Positions 22,813 to 35,756 are shown, numbered from the stretch's first letter. The stretch is DNA of 64,000 bases from Ficedula albicollis (GCF_000247815.1 NC_021671.1:27251162-27315161), one strand, 5' to 3'. Notes: generated by a model from the letters alone, not told the origin. Translations and numbers: made by a program.

Positions 22813-24950
22813 AGGATTTAGCCCCACCTTCCCAAGCTCAGGTGCCTGTCTCTGCTGCACCACAGGGCTGCTGTGCTGTGATGCTGCAGGATCACAGCAG
22901 ACACACGAGCAGAACTGTCATGCAGCCTGTGGCACCAGCGATCCCCATCCCACCACCCCTTCCCAGTGATAAGAGAACCCCATTTACCTTAAGGTAACTG
23001 GGGTCAGGCCCAACTGAGGGACTCAGGACATACTGGCAGGTGCCATTTATTATGTTTCCTCACACATATTACATAAAAACACATATTTTGTTTTGTTATA
23101 TAACCTGTTGAAAGGAGCCAGCCTGACACAGCCATCCTAAGAGGAAAGTGGATTGGTAGCCACTGGTTGGGATTCAGGGCACACAGTCCCTCCAAGAGAA
23201 GAGATGCTGTGAGTCTCCAGAGCTGAGATGCCACATGCACCTCCCCAGCACCAGAGCACAGTGCAGCCCAGGCAGAGAGACAGGCAGAGCAGAAAGGTGC
23301 TCACCCTTCCATGGTGCTGCAGGGCACAAAGTCTGCCTGCTCACCAGCCTGGGCTGTTTGCCTCCTGCTGCTGCTGCTGGCTCTGTGCTGGTTCCTCAGC
23401 AGCACTGCACAGAGGGAGAAAGCATCTGTGCTTTCCCTGCAGCTGGGAGCCTCTCAAGGACTCTCATCAGCTCACAGGGGCTGGGATTGCTCCTTAGGCT
23501 GGGCAGATAATGGGTAACCAGCTTCATACAGGTCTCTCCCCACTACAGCACCAGTGTAATTAGTCAGTGTTCTGCTGGAGGTAAATATTAATTAACTGAG
23601 ATGAACCTTCTTTTTACCTGAAGATTTCAATTTAATTTTTATTCCTGCATCTAGGATATATGTCATACAAGAATAACACATTAATGCATTAAAATTGAAA
23701 ATTAGTGGAGACGATGAAAGGATGAGAGGTATAATTAACTTTCAAATAACATACAAGTGCAAGTAGGCAGTATGATAATATGCATAACAAATAATAATAA
23801 TAATATCACTGCTTAAGGTAAAACCACCTATTTTAACAATGGACACCATTAAGATGATTTCTCAACATGTTTTTGGGAAGTGTCTATTCCTTGCAGCCTT
23901 GCCTGAGCCAGCCTCTACATGAATGCTCACGTGCTCTTAAGTGCCAGCGTAACCATGTCCTGTGCTATGTGACCTAAGCACAGCGTCCTCCTTCATCCCA
24001 CCACCTCCACTTTGATATCCCCTGGGACCACAGCTCAGGAAACCAGTTTGAAAGGAAGACACAGCTTTTGGATGAAAGTTATTCTGGTTTTAGATCCCTG
24101 TCTGACATTAATCAAAAGCTCAGCCTTATTCCTGCAAAATAATTTTTTGCAGATATGGTGATCTGTGGCAGCTCCTTAAGCCCTCAGTAGAAATAGAAAT
24201 GCTTGGTAGTTCCGGATGAAAATGCCGTTTGCCCAAGCCCCACTGTAGCGTTATTTTCTAAGCACAGTTAGACCAGGTGTAAATCCCCTGTAAATCCCAA
24301 CACATTTCCCCTGACTCCAGCTGCCTCCTTGCAGCCTAAGGTGGCTGAGTTTGGCCCTTGCCTCACAATGCTGGAGTACAAGGCTGAACAAGCACACGCA
24401 GGAAGCCACACCAGATCCCTCCCGTAAGTGGGAAGTGAAGCCTGAGTCCTTCATACAAATTCCTAAAATCCTAAAATCTGTCTTCCATCCACTTTAGGAG
24501 TCCAGTCATGGCTGGTGACATTTTCTGTATGGACTGGACTCTTGGTCCCTGCTGACTTCGGTGAGCTCACTTTTTCATGGTGTTTCATTCAGTGAATAAC
24601 AGAGTTAAGCCAAAACTGAGAAGGCATGTTCTGAAAAGTGGAAACAACTTGTCAATCTTCGATAAGATGGATTTTAAATTACAAAGAGAGAAATTCTCTA
24701 ATTCAAAGTTCATGTGAGCTAAGATTAGTAAACCATAAAAAAAGAACAATATTAAGTAAGTGTTTTTAGAATTTCAGAGTGCTTCACAGGCATGAATTAA
24801 TTAGCTGTAATAGGAGTTAAAGCACTGGATGTCAAAATGTTCCTGGATTTCATAGGGGCACAGATGCCATTAAAAGATTGACCACAGAAAAAATAGGTTA
24901 CAACTGACCCCACAGAAGCTTAGAGGGCACTAAAGGGGTCACATCCCATG
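22813..24950. other. Intergenic, no gene recognised
   Basis: GC-richer from about 22,830 to 23,520 with overlapping frames on both strands and a CTG-rich patch near 23,370. AT-rich afterwards. An AATAATAATAATAAT tract lies at about 23,791-23,805. No supported gene. Confidence 0.5.
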
Positions 24951-24984
24951 GGGAAGGGAAGGGAAGGGAAGGGAAGGGAAGGGA
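24951..24984. repeat. (GGGAA)n microsatellite
   Basis: About seven uninterrupted GGGAA units, a pure purine strand with mirror symmetry, the type of sequence that can form intramolecular triplex DNA. Confidence 0.97.
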
Positions 24985-25802
24985 GATAGGCTTGAAAGAA
25001 ACAGCTCTTTTGAGCATCTCAGCCAATTTTCAGCATTTATTTTCAAGGAGACAAGTGAAAAAAATATTGCAATTGTTTTAAAAAGTGAAGAGGAACAGAT
25101 GCTTCTGATAACTCAGGAAACAATGATTCATTAATTAAATTAGGGATCAGAGTTCTTGAAACAGCATGTGAAGAATGAAAAATTGGTCTGATGGATGGCA
25201 TTAAATGTCAGATAATTAGGATCACTTTTGACAGAACAGAGATTTAGCAAAGAAACCTAAAGTTTATAAAGAATACTGCAGTAGCTTCTGGAAATATCTG
25301 CATATCAGTAGATTTTCTTAGTTTAGCAGATAAGGACAGAGCTCTATTATCAAAGGCAATTTTGAAATTCATACAAATTAATTTTCAAGGTTGTTTTAAT
25401 CTCACTCCATTAAAACACTTCCCATAACAACACACTTTACTTTACCATTTTTTCTATTTTGTCTCAAAATATTGCCCTTTCAGACATAAATTGCTAGCCA
25501 AAACTCATAGTCTTGAAGGATTCTTTCCCCTGTGGTCATAACATGACTGTATTTGGCCTGAGGCTCTGTGTTGGGGCATCCTGACTTCACCTACTAAGCC
25601 ATATCCCCACATGTGATCCAGCCAATCCGGCACATTTTATTTATTCTGGCCAGAATCCAGGTCCAGAATCTGACCTGAAATCACTGTGATAGGGGAAATA
25701 TCAGGATCCTGTTCTCCACTGAGAAGTTTTAATTGAACAAAGATTTTAGGCCAACTCTGAAAAAGTGTTCTGCACCAAGCCTTGAGATGTAAACACAAGG
25801 AT
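24985..25802. other. Intergenic, no gene recognised
   Basis: Unique AT-rich sequence. I see nothing in it. Confidence 0.5.
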
Positions 25803-25912
25803 CTGTCCAGCAATGCTCTCAGTGCACCTCCACAAGATTTTCTCAGGTTCAGCACTCTCTGTCCAGCAATGCTCTCAGTGCACCTCCACAACATTTTCTC
25901 AGGTTCAGCACT
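25803..25912. repeat. Tandem duplication, period 56
   Basis: Copies at 25,803-25,858 and 25,859-25,912, starting CTGTCCAGCAATGCTCTCAG, with one substitution (CACAAGATT versus CACAACATT). Confidence 0.97.
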
Positions 25913-26849
25913 CAGTTCAGAGGGTCCCTTTGGGTTAATTCCTCACTTCACCAAAAGTAACAGGAGTCTTTCCACCTCCTTTAGTGAATTTCCCTTTTCA
26001 AGTGAAAATTAATTTTAGTGTATATGACTCAATGTCCCTATTCTGAATTTATCAAGACCTCCCTTAATTTTCCATCAAATTTTTAAACTGTCTTACCAAA
26101 TAATTTTAGAGGGAAGTTCCTTTCAGTCTTCAGTGCTGTGTATTAAATAAGTGATCTTTAAAATGGTGGCAAAAAGTAAGCTAAATGACTGGTTAAATAC
26201 TCTAGCTACACGTTGCCATTTTAACCATAGGGTGTAGCACCACTTCTCTTTTCTTTGTCATACAATGGGACAGTCCCATATTTATGTTGTATAAACAAGT
26301 TGCATACTCTTGTCCACAGACTGCTCCTTCTGCCACCCTTGTCCTGTGGATTTTCACCTCCACTTCCCCTGCCAGCAGCACCACAGCTCACTCCAAGAGG
26401 GCATTCCTATTTACAAGTATAAATGGGTAATACAAGAAGGGAAGTGGATTTTTTGGCCTTGGAGTAGCTGGTGGTAGCACCTAGTAATTGAATACTGGAG
26501 GTTTTGTTTGACTGCATCCTTCCTTGTGCAAGGCATGATCTGAAACAAAGGCAGAGGAGATGAACTCCATCTGTACTGCCTTTGTGGATGCTGCTGAGCT
26601 TCCATGGGTACTGCAGCCCTATCTCCCACTACTCCCCCAGAAAGGTTATGGACTCCTGGATCTGTTTCTCTGCAAGTACACTGATCCTTCCCTGTTCTTG
26701 ACAGTGCTCCTGGAACTGGCCTGTCCAAGGCTGTCTCCACAAAACCCCACTAAGGTAGGTTAGCTCCACACTCAGATTGCTCTGCTAGCACTTCCACCCG
26801 TGCAGGGTCAGCCCACCACCAGCCTTCTATGTTTCACTCTTTGCTAGAA
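25913..26849. other. Intergenic, no gene recognised
   Basis: Mixed-composition unique sequence. Two opposing frames at 26411-26763 show no domain. Confidence 0.5.
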
Positions 26850-26971
26850 GGATGGAGAGGACCCTGTGTTTTCACTTCTATATTACGTGTTCTCACATAT
26901 TTTGAAAAATGGATGGAGAGGACCCTGTGTTTTCACTTCTATGTTATGTGTTCTCACATATTTTGAAAAAC
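26850..26971. repeat. Tandem duplication, period 61
   Basis: Copies at 26,850-26,910 and 26,911-26,971, starting GGATGGAGAGGACCCTGTGT. Differences: TATATTACG versus TATGTTATG, including a CpG-to-TG change. Confidence 0.97.
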
Positions 26972-29900
26972 TTTATGGAAAGCTGATAAAAACTCCAAGG
27001 CACCATCTTGTAGCTTGACGCCTTCCAAAAACCAAGATGGGATATGAAATTAGTTCATATAACTTATTAAGAACAAAACCCAAAAATATGATTATTACCT
27101 GGCTAATTTGCCCTAGTGCCATTTTACAAGTCATTGTACAAGACAAAAGTAGAAAGGACAATTGCACAAACTGCACAAAGACGAGAAATAGAAAGTAAAA
27201 AAAGCCAACAACAATATATCACAAACAGCTCAGTAAATAATAGTGCAATTTTCCTAGCTAATAGAATGGTTTAACACCTGAATACACTCAACATGCCTGA
27301 TTAAACACTAACAACGTAAACCCATGAAAGAAGATTATAAGTTGTAATATCTCTTTGCAAATAATAGCATATTAGCCACTGTTGCATACTTCTCCAATTA
27401 CATCCCTTTCATTCTTTTCATCTGGAAAACAGTTCACATTATAATAGTCAGCATCATTTGTGTTTTAAAACAAGCTATTACTTTGTATGCAGTGTATATT
27501 GCCAAATTGCAGGTCTCTTTCTCCATATATCTAAGGATACTCTCAAAGTTAATAAAATCAGTAACTGGCAAAGTTATCTTTAACTTGGCTTTCTATGAAA
27601 AAGGTGTTTAAACTCCAACAAACACTTACTTCTTGTCACACTGGACACTTTTTTCCTGGCCTTCTTCCCTTTTCATATCAGAGGTTACCAGGAGTGTGCA
27701 TTGTACCTAACAGCAGCATGCCCACATTTACCAAAATTCATGAGCCTGCCCACATCCACATCCATACAGCTGCGTTTGGCTCCTGCTCAGTTGACTTGAA
27801 ACAAGTGTGGGTGTCTTGAAAAGAAATGTGGAAGGTGAAAACCTCTGGTTTTAGTCACAGCAATCTCAGTTCACCACCTTCTCTAATCAATCACTTTCAT
27901 CCCTTTCTATTTTCCATGCACCTCCAGCTATGCAGTTCACTGTCTCTTCTTTCTTGGACATTCAAACATTGTAATTTACTGACCTTCAGGCCTGCCCTCC
28001 TGATTGAATTACTTAGAAATCCCTGGTTGGTTTGAAAATCCTCCAAATTAGGCAAGAGAAGAGGAGAACTGGAGTTTTAAGTGAGTAAAAACTTTCCAAC
28101 CCAATGGCAAAACACTGATAAAGTTCAACACAGTGCACTATAGCATTTTTATTGCTGGAGCTCTTTAAAGGACAGGATAAGCAAAAATTTCTCAGTAACA
28201 GCTCCATTCTGTTTGAATGCACCAGGTGAAACTCCATCACCTGCTGCATTTGCATGATTCCTTTAGAGCACAAAGCTCTGTGGTAAATAAAACCTGGGGT
28301 TAAGCCAGCATGGCAATTTATGTGCTTCAGAAGGTGGTCAAAATGAGGAAGAAAATGAGCCCAGTCTTTTTAAAACATGATGTTTGAGCAGAGGTGATGC
28401 TCATTCAGAAAAAGTAGTCTAGATGGATGTATCTGTAAATAAAAACCCAGGACAGTAGTCTTCTTTTCAGATAATTACTTTCTCTGTTCTTCCTAATTTT
28501 TTTATTCCAGCTGTTGAGGCACATAAAACGGTGGTTATGATTTATTCACCATCATAGAGGCAAGACTGTATTTTAAGGTTTTTCCATGATCTTCTAAACC
28601 ATCAGATACTGGCTATTACTAAGACAGACCAAGGAAATTTTGTACCAGTCTTCATAACTGATACAGCTGATTCTAAGTTTCCTGCCAAGAAAGTTCAAAT
28701 TGGTTAAAATTTTTCCTTTTGCTTTTTGTGATTACTAGAAGGTTGCAATTTGCATGGTCTTTATAGTCAATCTACCCACTAATATGCCCATGGGTTTCCC
28801 AATAAGGCATTTTTAAACTCCTATGACTGAGACATAATCAGAAATTGTATCACTGCTGTTTCTAGTGATAGTCTTTCCCAGACACTCTCTTGGGGTGGAT
28901 CATCCAATGTTTTTCTGATAGCACCCTACACCTCTCTTATCAAAGAGCTCTTAGTGAGCTAAAAAGCTTTAAAGGACTAATTTCCCTTGGAGATAAAACC
29001 AGAGGAGGAAAAAAATAATTAAAAAAAAAAAAGAGAAGTGTAAATGTAAATGTTGGCAGATACACAAGTGAATTTAGCACATTTTGGTGGCATGCAAAAA
29101 GAAATGGAACCTGGCTCTAGTCCACTTATACCAGCTCTACAGGAATGAGGATAATTGTTAAAGGAGACAGCTTAGCTAGTTTCCCCCCACTCTTATTTTG
29201 CATTCCTTTTTTCTTGTGCAGAACTATGGGTTTGTGCAGATACAGTGTTAGAATTGAAAAGCAGGTAAAGCAAATTGAAGACAAAAAACCTCAGCTGAAA
29301 AAGTAGGAGAGCCTGGTGTAACCTCACACCCAGTACACACCTCTAAAGTAAAAACAATAGGTAACTGAGAGCTGACACTGCCAAAAGCTCATCTGCCACA
29401 AACTTGTAGGTGCTCTAGATTAGTAGGTTTGGAAGGTCTTTTATTGTTTTTATTATTAACAGATTTGGACACAAAGATGAGACATTTATATCAACAGGAT
29501 CCAATGAAAATAGAAATTTTGTTCACCCTCTGCTACCTGCTCAGCTGAGAACTGTTTTAAGTTTTACATTTCTCTCAAAGGTTCTGGATGAACTTATGCT
29601 GACTGTGACCACCCTAGGATGATAATTTCAGGATAAGCACAGACCAATGCCAATACATAGATTTAGTGCAGAAACTGAGGGCTGGAAAGATTCCTCAAGA
29701 GTAATTTAGTCCGTTTCCCATGAACTGCTGTCAGATCAAGATTGGACTTCCAGGTGGAAATTGCTCAGGCATGTCCATAGCATATACAAATAATAGCAGC
29801 AGGAGTTTGAGACCAAGTGACCTATGCCACTCTAGAGTTCCACTCAGCTCTCATCACCATCAGACCAGTTTTGTCGGACTGGTCTTAGAAAACTCAACTT

Positions 29901-30975
29901 GGCCAAATTATTTTAGGAATTTTGCATTTGCCATTAGGTTACAATTTTTATGGCAACTTCAGCTTCTTGACAACTTCCACAGGCCAGGCCAGGATAATCA
30001 TCTGTTCTCTTAGGTACTGCAAGACCACTGTCATGGCAGTCTTTTTTGCTTACCTCTTTCTTGTTTATGACTTGAGCAGAGGAAAAGCTGCAGTGTGTAT
30101 CTGTCTGTATAACTTTACAAAGCCATATGAAGCACTTCATTGTCCTGACCATTATCAGCAAATTCTAGTGTTTTTTGATTTGCACTAATTAGTAGCCAAT
30201 GACATAGATAAGATGTGTGTTAACAACTTCCACGGGAAAAAAAATCACCAGGAGGTTGTTAAATAATAACAGTAGAAAGGTTTAACTGCTCACTTTGGGC
30301 AAGCCTGTACCCAACAGGAAACCATTTCCTACACAGGTGTAGTAAAACACTGCTGTCTCAAGCACCAGTATTTAAGACCAGTTCAAAGCATATTGTGGTT
30401 GTGGCTCCAATGGTCCTGATGTTGCTACTAAAGTTTTCTTCTACCTAAAAATTAACTTTAAGAAATGCACCTTTAAGAAGTATATCTTTTGGTTCTTGCT
30501 TGTTTGCTGCACTCACTTGCACTTGTGCCAACAATGCTGACAGCCTGGATAAACTCCAAGGCAGATGACTGAAAATAAAAAATGAATGAAAACATATCAC
30601 CCCCGTGATCTTTGTCAGGACTCTGCGGAGGGAACAGCAAGAACACTTGCTTCACCACTAATACAGAAGAACCATAAAGCTACCAAAGTTTGCACTTGAA
30701 GCTGGAGCAAGCACTGTCCACACTTGGTACTGGGGGAATAGAAATGCCAATAAGAATAATGGTCCCAGCTATCAATAATAAAAAGATTTTATAAATAATC
30801 TTTTTCATATCAAAAATCTTTCCAATGATCTTTGAAAAACAATGACATCGAGGCATGGGATCAGAAGGGCCAAATACTAACCGAGTTGAAAAGGAGAAGT
30901 AGTCATTCACCTGGAAGGCGTATTCTAAAGGCATACCTGAGACCCAACCAGAGCATATGGCATATGACTCTGCAG
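26972..30975. other. Intergenic, no gene recognised
   Basis: AT-rich, with an A-rich run at about 29,008-29,033. On the minus strand, 30680-30934 encodes a short frame with one hydrophobic segment (IIYKIFLLLIAGTIILIGIS) that would pass for a signal anchor, but it has no recognisable family and no convincing splice partner. Nothing else is supported. Confidence 0.45.
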
Positions 30976-31353
30976 GAAAAGAAAAAGAAAAAAAAAAAGA
31001 AAAAAGAAAAAGAAAAAGAAAAAAAAAGAAAAAGAAAAAGAAAAAGGAAAAAGAAAAAGAAAAAGAAAAAGAAAAAGAAAAAGAAAAAGAAAAAGAAAAA
31101 GAAAAAGAAAAAGAAAAAGAAAAAGAAAAAGAAAAAGAAAAAGAAAAAGAAAAAGAAAAAGAAAAAGAAAAAGAAAAAGAAAAAGAAAAAGAAAAAGAAA
31201 AAGAAAAAGAAAAAGAAAAAGAAAAAGAAAAAGAAAAAGAAAAAGAAAAAGAAAAAGAAAAAGAAAAAGAAAAAGAAAAAGAAAAAGAAAAAGAAAAAGA
31301 AAAAGAAAAAGAAAAAGAAAAAGAAAAAGAAAAAGAAAAAGAAAAAGAAAAAG
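30976..31353. repeat. (GAAAAA)n hexamer array, 378 bp
   Basis: Irregular G/A-rich sequence to about 31,035, then roughly 53 almost perfect GAAAAA units to 31,353. Every frame through it is open, giving meaningless poly-K/E or poly-F/L reading frames of up to 203 codons. The array may have begun as the A-rich tail of a retroelement or by slippage of an A-tract. Confidence 0.99.
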
Positions 31354-31894
31354 CAACGTTTTGTCTGGAAAAGTTGCTCCATGGGAGTTACCCTGGGTGT
31401 GTGTGACGGGAAGAGTCAGGAAGCAGATCCAGCTTGTCTCTGAACTGAGCCACTCAAAGTTAGTTCATTAAAACAGGAAGTCTCCTGGCATACGGATAAC
31501 CAGTTTTATTCGACTGAGCAAATTATTATTCACCATATTTGTTGTAATGACCTAAAAAGGAAATATAGATATATATACTTTATGTTCCATAGATATATAG
31601 CATGCCTCCCCACTCCGGAGGGAGGAGAGCAGGGTCACTGAGGGTTTGAGCAGCACTTCAAGCAGCTCGGATCTCTTGAAATGAACGGGGACAGTTGCAC
31701 ACTAGAAGATTGTGCTGCACAGAGAAATGCTGTGGTCCAGCCTACAAACTCCTCCACCGCCCCTGCTCCCTGCAGCTGTCATACGCAATGTCAGAACGCT
31801 GGTGACGAATGAGTTGCACAAGTTTTCATGTTCTGTTCCCTTTTCAATAATGTTTTTCTGCAGGTTTCACGTTCTTGCCCTGTGTTTGAGCTGC
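31354..31894. other. Intergenic, no gene recognised
   Basis: Unique sequence leading into the CpG-rich patch, with ATATAGATATATATAC low complexity at 31,563-31,578. Confidence 0.5.
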
Positions 31895-32345
31895 TGCAGC
31901 GTGGCGGCTGGCAGGGACGCAGGTTCCTTTTCGGGATTTCAGGATCCTTTCGGCAGGGTCGCTCCCCATCCCTGCATCCCTGCATCCCCGCGCAGGGATG
32001 CGCTGGAGCCGCGGCCGGGAGCGGCGGTGCGGATGCTGTAGAGCACGGCTGGGCTCGCTGTCTGCCTCTCACACTGCTGTAATTACGGGGAAGGCGTGCA
32101 GTGAAAACAGGGCTCGTGTGATGCAGCTGGATCCGCTCTTAATCCTTCATTAATGCCTCATCAAAAGACTACTGTACTTTTCATTTGTTTCGTTTGCCGA
32201 AGGTCAGCATACTTGGAAGCTATTGTCATACAGCATTGCAGACTTTTTACATATTTCTCTGGTATTGTTCCAAGCTATTGTATACGCAAATGAGTCAATT
32301 GGTATGCAGATTGTCTATCATTAAAACCGCTTCAAAATCAGCTTT
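31895..32345. promoter_or_regulatory. CpG-rich patch followed by a candidate conserved AT-rich element
   Basis: About 31,895-32,100 is locally GC- and CpG-rich (GCGCAGGGATGCGCTGGAGC, GCGGCCGGGAGCGGCGGTGC), unusual in this interval. It is followed by a motif-dense stretch: GCTGTAATTACGGGG, CTTAATCCTTCATTAATGCC, TATACGCAAATGAGTCAATT (octamer-like next to an AP-1/NRL-like core) and TCTATCATTAAAACCGC. The combination suggests an enhancer, or the promoter of an unannotated non-coding RNA. The overlapping frames have no domains. Confidence 0.35.
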
Positions 32346-33249
32346 GTTGTGGGTTTAGCGTAGAGCTTGCATACCCTTCCTGAATGTAATGTGTGGTTCT
32401 GCATTGGTGCGGTGAGGTGGCTGTGGAACCTCACATGGGACCAGCCCTCCTTTCCATATTGGCAGAACTCTCAGTGAAATCGTGGGAAATTTTCCCTGGG
32501 AGCAAGTCTGCCAGCTGAAATCCTCTGCTGGCCTCACCCTCACTTTGCAAACCACACAGGCTACTTGTGGCCATATCAGTGCCTGTGCTTTCCCCTCTCC
32601 TCCTTCTTTTGCTGGGTTGTATTTTGCCCCAGCGTGAGCTCCTAAAGTCTGAAAAGCTTTTTCCTGGTCTCGGGAGATGAGTGAGCCCCAGAGCTGGTCC
32701 TGCCTTTCCAGCAGCAGCACATCTCTGCAGCTCCCAGCCCTGCTTGTGCCAGCAGCTGCCTTGCTGCCCGTGGCACTGAACCCTCCCCACCAGCCCAACA
32801 CATCCAAACTTCACACACACCCCGGGCAGAGCCTCCTGCTTTGTTTTTATGTTGAATTTCAGCCTGGAGTGAGAAGCACTCCTTCAGAAAATAAAGACCT
32901 TTTCTATCACCTTCACACACTTTAATATTTCCTCTGTGGTTTTCTTGCAGTTCTTACCCAGGTATCACAAGCTCTTGGTGCAGAACCTGGATTCACTTGT
33001 CCATAAAAAGTATTTCAATGACTTCTATGTGAAAAAAACAAAGAAGTATTTTTATTTGCAGCTGCGTTATGTCAAGTGCCGTAAAAGTCTTCTGTCCTTA
33101 ACAAGGGAATTATAACCATAACAAGAAAAAAAAAAGAAAGTTAAAATTAAAAGCTACATTTTTATAAAAAATGTAAATGTTCATTTTAACAACTAGCAAT
33201 ATATCAGGAGGTCTAGAAGAACAGAAAATGTAGATATGCAATTCTTACC
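32346..33249. other. Intergenic, no gene recognised
   Basis: GC-moderate to about 32,900 with open frames on both strands (32355-32807 minus is the longest) that show no domain. AT-rich after that. Confidence 0.45.
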
Positions 33250-33750
33250 AGAAGTGGAGGAGAGCTAAGGGACCATCTGTACAAACCCAGCATTTACAAG
33301 GCTATGGGACCTCATATGATGCAGCTGAAGGAGCTGAAAATGTTGGTTGATCTCAATGCAAAACTGTTTTCTATCATCTTTGGAAGGGCATAGTGCCAGA
33401 CAAGTAGGAAAAGCATAATTTATTATCATATACCAAAGGAAGATCTGGGAAACTACACACCAGTCAAGCTCACACTTTTCCCAGGAAAAGCTGTGAATTG
33501 AGCCCTCAGGGAAGGCATGTCCAAGCAAATTAAGATCAAGGAGGTGACTAAGACAAACCATATTGGACGAAAGCCTTCTATGGTAAAACAACTTGCTTGA
33601 TAGATGAGGTGAGAACTGTGGGGAAAACACTACCTTGATTTTTACAAATAATTTGACAGCATCTCCTAAAAAATCCTTTTTACGAGCTGCAAAGTTTTAG
33701 TGAGCGTGGAATTATAGCAATTCTTGACTACTAAAACCTGTTGCCAACAA
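33250..33750 (+). mobile_element. Old CR1 LINE reverse-transcriptase fragment
   Basis: In order: CAGCATTTACAAGGCTATGG and GGACCTCATATGATGCAGCT (the CR1 GPDGIHPRVL region), AGATCTGGGAAACTACACAC (the DPGNYRPVSL region), then CTTGCTTGATAGATGAGGTG and CTACCTTGATTTTTACAAAT (the region before the FDTV motif). The frame is broken throughout. This is an old copy without 5' or 3' ends. Confidence 0.7.
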
Positions 33751-35510
33751 GACATATTTTTCTGTCTTGGTTTCCAAAGACCAAAGTTAAAATAGTAAGC
33801 ATGAAGAAATTTTCCATTAGTTTCAACTATTTCTTTATTTTAAGATGTACAAATGCAAGTCAGACACTCATATCAAGCTTTGTCAATGTTCTTTTTTCAA
33901 TCACACCTGAAGAAATGTCTTAAAATCAATTCCCAAGTCCAGACCTATTGAAACATTGGCTCTCAGCTGCAGAGGGACCACCTGCCTCACTCATCAGCAT
34001 CTAGGGGAGAGATGTCACTCTCTGACATCACTGTTTGTGCCACAGGGGATGGCTAGAGTGACCTTGGGGATAGTTTGCTAATGTCGATTTGCAGGCAAAG
34101 TTTAGTTCAGTCTTGAAGCATGATTTGTAATCTACTGCAACTGCATGTTGTGTTATTTATTCCAATCTGCACTGGATTTCAGAGCAATTTGTGTTTTCTG
34201 AGCACACTGAATATTACACACTTGTTAGAAAGGGTACTAGCAGCAACATCTTTTGCACAAGTGATTTTTGGTTTTTTGATTTACGTTTTACAGCATCATT
34301 GTATAAAGGAAAATTATAATTTACATTCTGAAGGCAATGCCCCCTGGTGTCAGGTAAATTTGTGCAGATAAAATATTTCCAAACTAATCTCTCCAGCCAA
34401 GAAAATGGCAGTAAGATGCCTGACAGTGCAGTGGTCGGGTGAAAAAGGGAGGAGAAGAAACAAGGGCAATCTACTCTTTCTGTTTCAGTTTCCCCTGACA
34501 GGCCTGAGATGAGAGATCTGCCCACTGGTTCTCCAGGCATTTTGAACAGACAGAATTCCTTTCTGTTGCCCACTAGCAGTTTCTGTCTTCCTATGGCTCA
34601 GGGGGAAGAATTGGGCTGCCTGGAGTTTCCACTGGCTCTGCCTGGCCCTAAAAAAAAGGCAATCACTTAAGCAAGCAGCAGTAGCACCCTAATACATACA
34701 AAAAAGGTCAATTTATAATTGTCAGTTCTAGTACAGCAACCTAGCAACTCTGGAGCCCTGGCACAATGACAGGAACCTCCTTCCCCTCATCACCTCTGGC
34801 CCACTGTAATAACTCATTTCAGGAATTCAGCTGCATTATCTGAGTGGTCACCAGAGAAAATGTGGAATTCAGTGAGTAAATGTGGAACACAGTCACCTCC
34901 AAGACCAATTCACTCCAGCTGAAATACTAAAGTTATTCATCCTAGTTCTGTTTTCAAGTTCTTTCTGCTTGAAATATCCCTTGCATTTCTCTGGGCAGAG
35001 TAAGTATTTCACAAGGTAAATCCAGTCAAGTCTACTTGCCTGCTAGCAAGGGGTACAATTTGGTGATGCCAAAATGGTCCTGCTGTTCCTTTAGTAAAAT
35101 ATAGCTATCTTTGTGCTGATTTCAAGCCCTTGCTTTGGGGATCAGAGTTGGGTCTTATTCACCTGAAAGTGAGCATTTTTGTATTGCTATATGACCTCAG
35201 CTGCAGAGATACTGCTGATACTGTTGTTATTACTGAGTCATTTAGAATGCAAAGAAAAATTCTGGTAAGGCCAGGCATGAGAAGTCAGAGTGAGACACTG
35301 CACAAAAACAATGGTTTACTGCATTAATTTTGAAATCCAGCTGTGCAAATCTGGTTTGAGAATTCATCAAAAAGACCCTAAGAAAACACTTTACAAATTA
35401 AATCTCTCTAATGGGTCTAACTGAGCAGTATTTTTCAGCTGAAATGTATTCTACAGAACAAAGAAAAGTAAGTGCAGTAATGCTGCTGTTATTATTGTTG
35501 TTGTTATTAT
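33751..35510. other. Intergenic, no gene recognised
   Basis: Unique AT-rich sequence. An ATTATTGTTGTTGTTATTAT trinucleotide-rich tract at about 35,490-35,520 precedes the compound duplication. Confidence 0.5.
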
Positions 35511-35756
35511 CATCATTATTATGCTGCAGTAAAAGCATAAGATTCATAATTCTCTCATGCAGAACATCTTCGGTAGGAATCCTACAATTTTAAAGTTGTA
35601 GAAGATTCATAATTCTCTCATGCAGAACATCTTCAGTAGGAGTCCTACAATTTTAAAGTTGTAGGCATCATTATTATGCTGCAGTAAAAGCATAAGATTC
35701 ATAATTCTCTCATGCAGAACATCTTCGGTAGGAATCCTACAATTTTAAAGTTGTAG
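35511..35756. repeat. Compound tandem duplication A-B-B'-A-B
   Basis: Module A (28 bp, CATCATTATTATGCTGCAGT) is at 35,511-35,538 and 35,666-35,693. Module B (63 bp, starting AAGATTCATAATTCTCTCAT) is at 35,539-35,601, 35,602-35,664 and 35,694-35,756. The outer B copies are identical (CGGTAGGAATCC); the middle one reads CAGTAGGAGTCC. Confidence 0.98.

Noticed and set aside
30680..30934. Minus-strand 84-codon frame with one hydrophobic segment, considered as a signal-anchor exon
   Set aside because: No recognisable family, no downstream coding partner and no paired splice signals.
30832..31443. Open frames of 143-203 codons on both strands (poly-K, K/E, F/L)
   Set aside because: They are the six-frame reading of the (GAAAAA)n array, which contains no stop codon in any frame. 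Not genes.
32355..32820. Minus-strand 150- and 129-codon overlapping frames
   Set aside because: GC-moderate region with open frames in several phases and no domain; treated as chance.
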